Positions 37,519 to 46,735 of a stretch of DNA of 64,000 nt are shown piece after piece. The notes beneath the pieces were generated by a model, which worked only from the letters and a program-made list of their open reading frames with translations, had not been told where the DNA came from and ran no database searches. This stretch comes from Accumulibacter sp031732795 (GTDB taxonomy: Bacteria; Pseudomonadota; Gammaproteobacteria; Burkholderiales; Rhodocyclaceae). The stretch covers positions 1 to 64,000 of the forward strand of contig JAVMKC010000094.1 in NCBI GenBank assembly GCA_031732795.1, in the 5' to 3' direction. Numbering within the stretch: the first letter of the stretch is position 1; the number at the start of each line of letters is the position of its first letter. A program made the translations under genes and the position numbers.

Positions 37519-39173
37519 GGTGCGATCAACAAGACGGGCAGCAACATCCACAAGAAAAGCCAATAATTGGCCGGCACCTCGAGTTTTTGCGTTTTGCCCC
37601 AAGGCGCCGGAGAACCGTCGGATAAAAACGAACGGACGCGAACGTAATAAGTGCCCGCCGCAGGCTTGACCAACGTGGCCATCGGTTGCGGGCTTTGCTG
37701 ATCCACCAGCGGTTGCTGAAACGAACTGTCGTTGGCCAGTTGGATCTGATAGCGGGCATCGGGCCCAGCCGCACTCCAACGCAATTCCATTTGATCGCCA
37801 CTCAACTTGGCAGGTTCCGGTTCCGGCCCCGGCGGCGGACGACGAAAACGCTGCGGATCGGAAAACGGCCCCTGCCCCTCCGCCGGCGTGGCCAAGGCCA
37901 CCCGCCAGAAGTAATCACCGGGAAGCAAGGATGATTTATAGATGAACAACGGCTCGAGCAGTCGGTCAGCATCGATCAGCAGATCACGAAAAGCCGGATC
38001 ACGAGCCAATTGGAAACGGTAATGACCACTTTCCTCGCTGCGCGTCCAACGGAATTCCGGCGCCTCGTCAACAACGAATCCATCCGGAGCCGGTTGACTA
38101 GGAAAAGGCGGTTCTGGACGAGCATCGATCTCGATTTCGCGCTCGGCATCCATACCTTCGAAACCTTGGGCATCGATCGCCCGAACCCGCAAGTGATAAC
38201 GCGCATCGGCGATATCGGCCACGCTGCGCACACGCGCCGTGGTACTGACCAGATCGGAGTCGATGGTCGAAAAATCGGCGGTCGTCGCCAATTGCGTACG
38301 ATAGGCTCTGGCACCGCCGATGGTTGGAATGGGAAGATCCAGCGGCAGGCGCTCGACCCGTGCCGGCAAGCGATCCAGTTGCGGTGCCGGCAGCAGTCGG
38401 ACCGGCGGAATCGGCGCTTCACCGGCGCGGGCCAGCGATCCTGTGCCGCGGCCAAGCCGGGTCTGACCTTTGGCGTTGCCCAGCACCACTTCGCCACGCA
38501 GGGTTTCGGAACGGACTTGCTTATCCGCGGCATCGACGCGGAAACGCGTTCCACGCACGGCGGCGATGCCTGCCGGCGTATCGATGATGAAACGTCCATT
38601 CGCCGGTGGATGGCGAGCCTCGACCTCGTTTTCCAGATGACCGCGCGGCAATTCGATATATACCTGCTGCGCCGACGCCCCTTTGAGTCGCCACAGTTCG
38701 CTCATCCGCATTTCCGAGTTCGGCCCGAGCAAACTGCGGCTGCCATCCGGAAATTCCAGAGTCAGACTGCCATCCGCGCCAGTACGCAATATTTCTCCGG
38801 CAGAGACCTCCACACCCGCTTTCAAGGGAGTGACCTGTTCACCGCGCTGGACCTCGACATGGCCTCGCACCGCCACCACCCGCGCAACGCTGACCTCGCG
38901 ACGCAACCATTTCAATGGAATCAAAAGACTGCTACCCGGGCGCATAGCATGAGGATACAGCACGCGGTTATATTCCTGCAGACGCGGCCAGTAATCGAAA
39001 CTCTTCAGAAACCGTTCGGTCAGGTTCCACGGATTGTCGCCGGGTTGAACGATGTAGGTGAAATCGGCGGCCACTGCCCAATTCCCCGCAACAACCTGCC
39101 AAACGACCAGAAAAATTCCGCTCAGCAGGACACGGGTAAGTCGGAACATTCGATTTAATGAACCTTTGACCAT
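37515..39173 (-). CDS. Secreted LysM-FecR protein with fibronectin-like repeats
   Basis: 552 residues. A signal peptide (about 1-36) precedes a LysM-like segment FTYIVQPGDNPWNLTERFL, then a FecR domain (about 95-215) with IIDTPAGIAAVRGTRFRVD. Tandem Ig/fibronectin-like repeats follow, each with a core such as FRWTRSEESGHYRFQLARD. A C-terminal hydrophobic helix, WLFLWMLLPVLLI, may anchor it. Such LysM/FecR proteins often pair with CHASE2 sensors, as here. It probably sits on the periplasmic side and passes an envelope signal to its neighbour; that is inference. Confidence 0.85.
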   Translation of the reverse strand: MVKGSLNRMFRLTRVLLSGIFLVVWQVVAGNWAVAADFTYIVQPGDNPWNLTERFLKSFDYWPRLQEYNRVLYPHAMRPGSSLLIPLKWLRREVSVARVVAVRGHVEVQRGEQVTPLKAGVEVSAGEILRTGADGSLTLEFPDGSRSLLGPNSEMRMSELWRLKGASAQQVYIELPRGHLENEVEARHPPANGRFIIDTPAGIAAVRGTRFRVDAADKQVRSETLRGEVVLGNAKGQTRLGRGTGSLARAGEAPIPPVRLLPAPQLDRLPARVERLPLDLPIPTIGGARAYRTQLATTADFSTIDSDLVSTTARVRSVADIADARYHLRVRAIDAQGFEGMDAEREIEIDARPEPPFPSQPAPDGFVVDEAPEFRWTRSEESGHYRFQLARDPAFRDLLIDADRLLEPLFIYKSSLLPGDYFWRVALATPAEGQGPFSDPQRFRRPPPGPEPEPAKLSGDQMELRWSAAGPDARYQIQLANDSSFQQPLVDQQSPQPMATLVKPAAGTYYVRVRSFLSDGSPAPWGKTQKLEVPANYWLFLWMLLPVLLIAP

Positions 39174-39308
39174 GGCAAACTGATCCCCCCAAGTCGATTA
39201 AGAGTACCATTTTGCTTGGATTTGAGCGCGCAAGGGAAGTCTCCCAACGCAAAATTCTTTGACCAGCCAGGGGTGTCCGACGTTGCCCGCCCCCGGGACT
39301 GCCAAACG

Positions 39309-39629
39309 ATGAATAATATATTCAATAACTTGCCTGATCATCCGCTGGCCGAAGAGCAGTTCATCCCGCTGATCAGCGCCGCTAACGTGACCATCGAACG
39401 CATTGTATCCACCGGTCAGACCAGTCCGGCCGGCACTTGGTTCGACCAGCCGCGAAATGAATGGGTCATACTCCTGCAAGGTTCAGCGAGCTTACGTTTC
39501 GAAGACGAAGCCACGGCGCGCGAATTGCAAGCGGGCGATCATCTGCACATCGTCCCGCATCGACGGCATCGCATCGAACACACCTGTCTCGACGAGCCCA
39601 CCGTATGGTTGGCCGTACACTACGACTGA
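39309..39629 (+). CDS. Small cupin-domain protein
   Basis: 106 residues from the ATG at 39309, starting MNNIFNNLPDHPLAEEQF. A single cupin barrel carries WVILLQGSASLRFEDE as cupin motif 1 and GDHLHIVPHRRHRIEHT as motif 2, supplying the His residues that bind a metal. Similar short cupins are common next to housekeeping genes and lack a fixed role. The frame continues upstream to 39216 without family-like sequence. It is convergent with ribE. Confidence 0.82.
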   Translation: MNNIFNNLPDHPLAEEQFIPLISAANVTIERIVSTGQTSPAGTWFDQPRNEWVILLQGSASLRFEDEATARELQAGDHLHIVPHRRHRIEHTCLDEPTVWLAVHYD

Positions 39630-39734
39630 GAAAGGGCGAAGAAATGGTCGCAAGCAGGCCAAGATGCCGACCGACACGAAATTCCCGATACCTCCAGCGG
39701 TGTCCAGACGTTAACGACCGATCTGTATTTCCGT

Positions 39735-40343
39735 TTATTTTGTACCGTCCGATACGCCAAGAAGCCGCTCGCAATAGCGCGCGATGAGATCGATTTCGAG
39801 ATTGACGCCTTGACCGGGTTGCAGGCTTCCGAGAGTCGTCGACTGCAAGGTGTGGGGAATGAGGTTGATGCTGAACTCGCTGTCTTGGATGGCGTTGGTG
39901 GTCAGGCTGACACCGTCAACGGTGATCGAACCCTTGCGGGCGATATAGCGGGCCAGCGCGCCCGGTGCACGAATGGTCAGCAAACGGTTGTCGCCGATGG
40001 CGTCAAAATTCACGACCTCGCCGACGCCATCGACATGCCCGGAAACGAGATGGCCACCGAGCCGGTCGGACAAGCGCAAGGCTTTTTCGAGGTTGATCGC
40101 CCCCGGCGTCGTCAGTCCAACCGTACAGCGCAAGGTTTCGGGCGACACGTCGACGGCGAAGCGCCCGGTTTGCTTGTCGACCACGGTCAGGCAGACACCA
40201 TGGCAGGCGATCGAATCACCCGCCATGACGTCGCCGAGTTCGAGTCCGCCAGCGTCGATGAGCAGACGGGTGGTTCCCGCGCCATCCTGGCGTGCTTCGA
40301 TCTGGATGATATGACCTACGGCGGCAACGATTCCCGAGAACAT
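39735..40343 (-). CDS. ribE: Riboflavin synthase alpha subunit
   Basis: 202 residues of the two-barrel lumazine-binding family. It begins MFSGIVAAVGHI, the strict N-terminus of riboflavin synthase. Each half has its own signature: GDSIACHGVCLTVVD near residue 42 and KGSITVDGVSLTTNAI near 137, plus GGHLVSGHVDGVGEV. It converts two 6,7-dimethyl-8-ribityllumazine molecules to riboflavin. No other rib genes are adjacent, and I see no FMN riboswitch upstream. Confidence 0.95.
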   Translation of the reverse strand: MFSGIVAAVGHIIQIEARQDGAGTTRLLIDAGGLELGDVMAGDSIACHGVCLTVVDKQTGRFAVDVSPETLRCTVGLTTPGAINLEKALRLSDRLGGHLVSGHVDGVGEVVNFDAIGDNRLLTIRAPGALARYIARKGSITVDGVSLTTNAIQDSEFSINLIPHTLQSTTLGSLQPGQGVNLEIDLIARYCERLLGVSDGTK

Positions 40344-40579
40344 GGCGAGTAGACGATCGTGACAGAACAGCCGGGAATTTTAACAGCCGGTCAAGCCAAC
40401 TGGAGGAGGCGGAACGAAAGAAGCGAAAAACAAGCGCCGCCGGTCACGGTCCGAGATGACGCGGCAGAAGTGCGATGGACGGCCTTGGGCAGCGCAAGCC
40501 GGGGAAACGTCGGACCCGCTGCCCGCCGCTTTTCCCTCTTTTCCCTATTACCGCCGACTCGACCCCATCCGACAGGCGA

Positions 40580-41710
40580 CTATGAAGCAGGCCGGTGATC
40601 ATCATTTGCTGGCGGTGAAGTCGTGTCCGCGACATCGTTTTCGCCGAGCGCGGCCGCGGGTGCTTCATCCACCCAGGCTTGCAGTAGGGTAAAGCTTACC
40701 GCCAGGACCACCGGTCCGACGAAGATGCCGAGCAGGCCAAAGGCAAGCATCCCGCCGACGACGCCGGCAAGGATCAGCAGCATCGGCAGGTCGGCCCCCT
40801 GTTTGATCAGGGCGGGACGCAAAAAGTTATCCAGCGAGACGACGATCAGGCTCCAGACGAGCAGAAAAGTGGCCCAGCCGCTGCTGTCGTTCCAATACAG
40901 CCAGATGATCGCCGGCAGGAGAACCGGCGTCGGGCCGATCTGGGCGATGCAGAACAGAAACATCAGCAGTGTCAGCAGTGCGGCCAACGGCACGCCGGCA
41001 AGGGCCAGACCGATACCGCCGAGCAAGGCCTGCACCAAGGCGGTGATGCCGACGCCCAAAGCCACGGCACGAATGGCTTTGCCGGCCAGGAGCAGGGCCT
41101 GATCGCCCCGCTCGCCGCCAAGACGATAGCTCAAACGCCGCAAGCCGCTGGCGTAGCGTTCGCCGGCAAGGAAGAAAACCGCCGTCAAGGCCACGGTAAG
41201 CATAAACTCCAACAACAGCATGCCGAAATTACCGATCTCGCCAACGAACCAGCCAGTCACTTTGCCCGCATAAGGTGCGGCCTTGGTCGCCAGTTCGGTG
41301 GCGCCGGTATGGGCGATGCGTTCCCAGAAATGCGTGGCCAGTCCGCCTATTTCCGGAAGTTCGGCAATCCATTGGGGGAGCGGCGGCAAGGTGACCTGGG
41401 TCAAGGATTTTCCCCACTCGACGATCCGATCGCTGTTCTGGACGGTGGTGGTGACGGCCATCGACAAGGGAACCGCCAGCAACAGGAAAACGAGCAAGGT
41501 CATGATCGCTGTGGCCAGCGCACGGCGATCGCCAAGGCGCTGTTGCAAACGCAGCATCAAGGGCCAAGTGGTGACGACGATCATCGTCGCCCACAGCAGC
41601 GCGGGCAAAAACGGACTCAAGATCCACCCCGAGCCCACCAGCAGAGCGCAGATGAAAATGACGCTGAAGGTGGTGCGCGCCAGTTGCCGCGGAGGCTGGA
41701 AAGTTCGCAT
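40580..41710 (-). CDS. AI-2E family transporter (YdiK/PerM-like permease)
   Basis: A 376-residue membrane protein with about eight helices, starting MRTFQPPRQLARTTFSVIF. Family segments are the pore-region GVGITALVQALLGGIGLALAGVP and the C-terminal DNFLRPALIKQGADLPMLLI. The long soluble segment between helices 3 and 4 is typical. Family members have been linked to autoinducer-2 or ion export, but substrates vary, so only the family is assigned. The frame is open to 41758; 41710 is the first ATG. Confidence 0.87.
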   Translation of the reverse strand: MRTFQPPRQLARTTFSVIFICALLVGSGWILSPFLPALLWATMIVVTTWPLMLRLQQRLGDRRALATAIMTLLVFLLLAVPLSMAVTTTVQNSDRIVEWGKSLTQVTLPPLPQWIAELPEIGGLATHFWERIAHTGATELATKAAPYAGKVTGWFVGEIGNFGMLLLEFMLTVALTAVFFLAGERYASGLRRLSYRLGGERGDQALLLAGKAIRAVALGVGITALVQALLGGIGLALAGVPLAALLTLLMFLFCIAQIGPTPVLLPAIIWLYWNDSSGWATFLLVWSLIVVSLDNFLRPALIKQGADLPMLLILAGVVGGMLAFGLLGIFVGPVVLAVSFTLLQAWVDEAPAAALGENDVADTTSPPANDDHRPAS

Positions 41711-42047
41711 CGTCAGGGATCCGTGGGCGAAAAGAAGGGTCGTCAGCGACCTCCGCAAGCGATTGTCGCCGATCGCCGAAGCGAATGATCGGAATCATGG
41801 TAGCGCACTTCCGCCGGTCACGCCGGAACCCCCGTCGGGATTTCGCCGTGTCGACGGTTGGGTAGAGCGGCATCCTGATTGGAAAATCAAGTGGGGCTTC
41901 CCGGTAAGCGGCAGCGCTGTCAGGCCGATCGCCTGCCGTCGATGACAACGGTGAACACAGGGCAGGCCCGGCTGGGCCGGAGACGGCGATCAGCAGCGGC
42001 CGCTCATCGCCACGCCGCTGATCGCGGCGGGCACGATGGGTGTCGTT
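41711..42047. other. Gap between the AI-2E gene and rhlE
   Basis: 337 bases without a supported gene, downstream of leftward rhlE. An imperfect inverted repeat, GATCAGC(A)GCGG with CCGCTGATC (about 41988-42023), could form an RNA hairpin after rhlE, but no T-tract follows. Confidence 0.4.
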
Positions 42048-43475
<1,428 letters not shown>

Positions 43476-44014
43476 CTGTATCTTTCATTTCGGATGGAAT
43501 CGCCGCGCACGGCCAAGGCCTTGCGCGATCACAAATCAAATGCAACGCCAACCGAAGGAAAAGCCGAGAGACAGACGCTGTGATGGACAGGGTTCAGCCG
43601 CAATCGACGCCAAAGGACACAAAAGCTGGGTGCCCGGACGGCGTTGAACGAATCGACACCAGAAGGCAGGGAGGCTTGAGAGTACAGCCGGGTTCGCGAT
43701 GCTCGTGCTCATTGGCAGGGGCTGCCAAAAGCGGCGCGGATTATAACCGGCTTTTCCATTCGCGCCGAACTTTCTGAAGACGTGAGCCAATAGGGTGCCC
43801 AGGACGGAATTTTAATGCCCGGGCTTTGCTCCATGATACGTCAGCACCTGGCAAACCGGTTCGACATAAGGGTAGATGGACTCAGTGAATCGGCGCGACG
43901 CTTGAACCCCATGACGCTTTGTGACAGAGTGTCAGGCACGGGTCAGTGGCCGGGAGAGCCGCCTGACCCGCTCTTCGCGTGCCGGGCCGCGCTGTCCGTG
44001 GTCCGCTTCGCTTG
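43476..44014. other. rhlE leader and upstream gap
   Basis: This gap between divergent units holds no supported gene. About 265 bases at its left would be the rhlE leader if the -10 box at 43740-43745 is used. The right half leads to the TIR gene and its tandem repeats. The in-frame stretch upstream of the TIR ATG has a GTG at 43979, but its sequence is low-complexity. Confidence 0.4.
43740..43745 (-). promoter_or_regulatory. Candidate -10 box of rhlE
   Basis: A perfect TATAAT reads on the minus strand. The -35 side is poor (TTCGGC at 43769-43764, 18 bases away). Use of it would give rhlE a 5' leader of roughly 260 bases, as seen for some cold-responsive helicase mRNAs. Confidence 0.35.
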
Positions 44015-44073
44015 CCTGTTCGTCTACCTATTCTCTGGCCTATAGCCGGCCTATTCGCTGACCTATTCGCCTG
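44015..44073 (+). repeat. Five tandem 12-bp repeats before the TIR gene
   Basis: Units begin at 44015, 44027, 44039, 44050 and 44062 and follow CCTATTCGCTGR; the third unit is 11 bases. The last two differ in only three bases. The array ends 19 bases before the TIR start codon at 44093 and just before its ribosome site GAGGA (44080-44084). Confidence 0.85.
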
Positions 44074-44092
44074 TCGCCTCGAGGATCTGCCG

Positions 44093-44662
44093 ATGCCCAG
44101 CCGCCCGCCTTATGTTTTCATCTCTTACCGGCACGAGCCGAATACCACCAGCATCGCCACGCAGTTTTACGATCAGTTGCGAATGTACCGGCAGGGTTTC
44201 GGTCTCGATGGCGTGTTCCTCGACAAGGACAAACTGGCCGCCGGCAACGTCTGGCGTGCCGAGGTCGAAGCGGCGCTGGAAAAAACCACCCATTTCGTCG
44301 CCATGCTGACCAACGGCTACTGGTTGTCCGACGAATGTCACAAGGAACTGGCGTTCGCCGTCAACCGCTATCGCGCGGGTGGCCCGGCGGCGATGCGGCT
44401 CCTGTTCGTCCAGGTGCAGAAAATCGCCCCTGAATTGCTGGCCTTCGACCAGCCGGCGGCGGACGCCAACGCCGCTTTCGTCAATGAACAACTGGGCCAA
44501 GCCTTCCCGACCCTGAAAACGGTCGGCGATCTGCAATTTCTCGGGCCGTTCGATGACCATGCACGCCTGATCCGCCTGCCGGCGGAAAACGATCCTTTGC
44601 TCAGCGACGCCTTGTTTCAATTGATGATGCGGCTGAAAGCGACGCTGCCAGCCAAGATCTGA
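44093..44662 (+). CDS. Soluble TIR-domain protein (conflict cassette gene 1)
   Basis: 189 residues, nearly all one TIR domain. Strand A reads YVFISYRHEP, the BB-loop region VFLDKDKLAAGNVWRAEVEA, then the helix CHKELAFAV, whose Glu85 is in the place of the catalytic Glu of NAD-cleaving TIR enzymes. Many bacterial TIR proteins cut NAD+ or make cyclic ADP-ribose signals in antiphage defence. It has no transmembrane segment. The ATG at 44093 has GAGGA 8 bases upstream. An in-frame GTG at 43979 would add 38 low-complexity residues translated across the 12-bp repeats. It is first in the cassette and probably the effector or signal enzyme. Confidence 0.88.
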   Translation: MPSRPPYVFISYRHEPNTTSIATQFYDQLRMYRQGFGLDGVFLDKDKLAAGNVWRAEVEAALEKTTHFVAMLTNGYWLSDECHKELAFAVNRYRAGGPAAMRLLFVQVQKIAPELLAFDQPAADANAAFVNEQLGQAFPTLKTVGDLQFLGPFDDHARLIRLPAENDPLLSDALFQLMMRLKATLPAKI

Positions 44663-44757
44663 CCGTCGGTGAGCCCGCTGCCGTTCCCGCCCGCGCCAGC
44701 CCGGATGCCGAGCGCGAGCGAACGACGAGACATGGTGGATAGGTGAGGAGTGAACGA

Positions 44758-44808
44758 ATGAGCAACGCTACGGAGTGGCCGCGCAGTCGATCGAGTCACC
44801 ACCGCTGA
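44758..44808 (+). other. Sixteen-codon ORF with a strong ribosome site
   Basis: ATG at 44758 follows GAGGAG (44745-44750) by seven bases, an ideal initiation site, yet the frame stops at TGA 44806-44808. It is in the same frame as the GTG start of the next gene, 22 codons away. It may be a leader peptide, or the original start of the next gene cut off by a nonsense change. Confidence 0.45.
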
Positions 44809-44823
44809 ACTTCGGGAGAAAAG

Positions 44824-45504
44824 GTGGGCCGTACCAGCTACCGCGAACGGATCAACGCCGCTTCGGCCACCGCCGGGGACGACCCGGAACGGCGTGCCGT
44901 CGATCCGACACAGCGAACGATCCGCGCCCTGTGGGCCGACGACGCGCTCAGCGTGCCGATCGTACGCGGCTTCCGCGATAAATTCGCCATTTACCCGCGC
45001 GACAGCGGCCAACGGACACTGCATCTGAACGACTTCGACGTCTGTCCGCTGGCCGGCGACGCCAGCCGCGCCGCCCAGGCTCGGACCCTGGCCGACCTGA
45101 GCGCCGACGACTATGTGCTGGTTTTTTCGGACGCGCTGCAGCAGACGCAGTACGCCACCGCCATCGGCAATCTGTTCCGCTTTTTCACCCGCGAGGTGCT
45201 GGCGCAGGCCGACGCGCCGATGTTCTGGCTCGGCGCAGTCCAGAAAGTGGATACCGAACTGGCGACGATCGGCGACACGCCGTTGAAAGCCTACGGCTGG
45301 CAAGTCCTGCACCGGGACCCGCCCGGCCGATTCCGCCGTGAAAACAGCGTCGAACTCGACGACGATATCGCTGAAGCCGTGCAAAAGATGCTCCATTTTC
45401 GCAAAACCGGCCGCCAAAGCGGCGGCGAACCCGCGTCAACGCCCACGCCACCACCGTCCGGCGGTGGCCTGCTCGGCCGACTGCGCGGTCTTTTCCATTC
45501 CTGA
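44824..45504 (+). CDS. Unrecognised 226-residue cassette protein (gene 2)
   Basis: No family recognised. The frame starts at a GTG at 44824, preceded by GGGAG. The chain is soluble, acidic in the middle and mixed alpha/beta by pattern: RTLHLNDFDVCPLAGD, then DDYVLVFSDALQQ and PMFWLGAVQKVDTEL suggest buried strands of an alpha/beta fold. The C-terminus is a Pro/Gly linker and a basic amphipathic end, LLGRLRGLFHS, which might touch the membrane. No catalytic motif stands out. It lies between the TIR gene and the MoxR ATPase, 15 bases before the latter, so it is very likely an operon member. The upstream in-frame mini-ORF leaves the start uncertain. Confidence 0.72.
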   Translation: MGRTSYRERINAASATAGDDPERRAVDPTQRTIRALWADDALSVPIVRGFRDKFAIYPRDSGQRTLHLNDFDVCPLAGDASRAAQARTLADLSADDYVLVFSDALQQTQYATAIGNLFRFFTREVLAQADAPMFWLGAVQKVDTELATIGDTPLKAYGWQVLHRDPPGRFRRENSVELDDDIAEAVQKMLHFRKTGRQSGGEPASTPTPPPSGGGLLGRLRGLFHS

Positions 45505-45519
45505 TCGGACGGACTGGCC

Positions 45520-46707
45520 ATGACGACTTTCATCGGTTCCGGCGATTCGACGGCGCTCGGCCGCCCGTTGCCACCCTGGATCAATTCCCGCGGCGAAGCG
45601 ATCGCCGACCCGCGGCATCCACGACATCCGGCCGGCTACCTGGCCGACCCGGGGTTGATCGATGCGGTGAACACCGCGCTGATTCTCGGCAAGCCACTGC
45701 TGCTCACCGGCCGGCCGGGCAGCGGCAAAAGCGAACTCGCCGAACGTATCGCCTGGGAATTCGGCCTCTCGCCGGTGCTGCGCTTCGAAGCGCAATCGCT
45801 GAGCGAAGCCCAGGAACTCTTTTACCGCTTCGATCTGGTCGGGCAGATGGCCGACGCGCAACTCGCCGCCGCCCTGCGTCGGGAGCCGCAAGCGCCGGAA
45901 GCGTTCCTGACCTTCGGCCCGCTCGGCCAGGCGATTCTCCACGCCAACCCGACGCCTCATGGCGATCTGGCCGCCTGGGACCGCCGCGCCGACGCCGCGC
46001 AGCCGACGCAACCGGCAGCGGCACCGTTGCCGGCCGATCCGCCGGCGGCACGGCGCAGCGTCGTGTTGATCGACGAAATCGACAAAGCGGCGCGCGACGT
46101 GCCGAACGATCTGCTCAACGGCATCGAGCGGCTCGAATTCCGCATCCGCGAACTGCGCAACCGGCCGGTGGCGGCCCCGGACGAGCCGACGCTGCGGCCG
46201 ATCGTGATCATCACCAGCAACTCCGAACGCGACCTGCCGGAACCGTTTCTGCGCCGCTGCGTTTTCCACCACATCGCCGAACCCGATCAGGACAAATTGC
46301 GCGAAATCCTCCGCGCACGGGTCGCCGGGCTGGATGAGCGCGATGCGTTCGATGGGGGAGACCGCCCAGGCGATGCCGGCCGCAACGCCGGGCACTCCGC
46401 CGGACGGCCGCTGACGCCTTTCTATGAAGCGCTGCTGTCGTTCTTCGTCGCTTTCCGCGACGATCCGGGCGCGCATACCGCCTACACTCCCGGCACCTCC
46501 GAACTGCTCGACTGGACGCGGGTCCTGCGGCAACTCGGCGCCGACGCGCAGCGTGATCTGGCCGACAACGCGGCGCTGCTGGCGCGCTCGCTGGGCGCGG
46601 TGGTCAAACACGGCGACGACCTGACGGTGCTGCGGCAGGCCTTCATCCGCCTGCGCGGCCTCGATCTGCGCCATCCCGCCGCGCGTTCGGGTTCGCGCGC
46701 CGCCTGA
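45520..46707 (+). CDS. MoxR-family AAA+ ATPase (cassette gene 3)
   Basis: 395 residues. Walker A GRPGSGKS lies at 64-71, Walker B VVLIDEID at 181-188, and sensor 1 with arginine region IITSNSERDLPEPFLRRC at about 230-247. The start DPGLIDAVNTALILGKPLLLTG is typical of MoxR proteins. MoxR ATPases work as chaperones together with a vWA protein encoded next door, as in CoxD/CoxE, NorQ/NorD and RavA/ViaA. Here the next gene carries a CoxE-like module, so the pair fits. An Ala/Pro-rich insert at about 155-178 is unusual. The next gene starts 28 bases downstream. Confidence 0.92.
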   Translation: MTTFIGSGDSTALGRPLPPWINSRGEAIADPRHPRHPAGYLADPGLIDAVNTALILGKPLLLTGRPGSGKSELAERIAWEFGLSPVLRFEAQSLSEAQELFYRFDLVGQMADAQLAAALRREPQAPEAFLTFGPLGQAILHANPTPHGDLAAWDRRADAAQPTQPAAAPLPADPPAARRSVVLIDEIDKAARDVPNDLLNGIERLEFRIRELRNRPVAAPDEPTLRPIVIITSNSERDLPEPFLRRCVFHHIAEPDQDKLREILRARVAGLDERDAFDGGDRPGDAGRNAGHSAGRPLTPFYEALLSFFVAFRDDPGAHTAYTPGTSELLDWTRVLRQLGADAQRDLADNAALLARSLGAVVKHGDDLTVLRQAFIRLRGLDLRHPAARSGSRAA

Positions 46708-46735
46708 AAACCGCCTGACAACCGCCAAAAACGCG

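Noticed and set aside
41988..42023. Inverted repeat after rhlE, considered as a terminator
   Set aside because: The stem is interrupted and no T-tract follows on either strand.
44775..44981. Alternative open frame overlapping the start of cassette gene 2
   Set aside because: It is out of frame with gene 2, has no ribosome site and reads as low-complexity Arg/Pro sequence.
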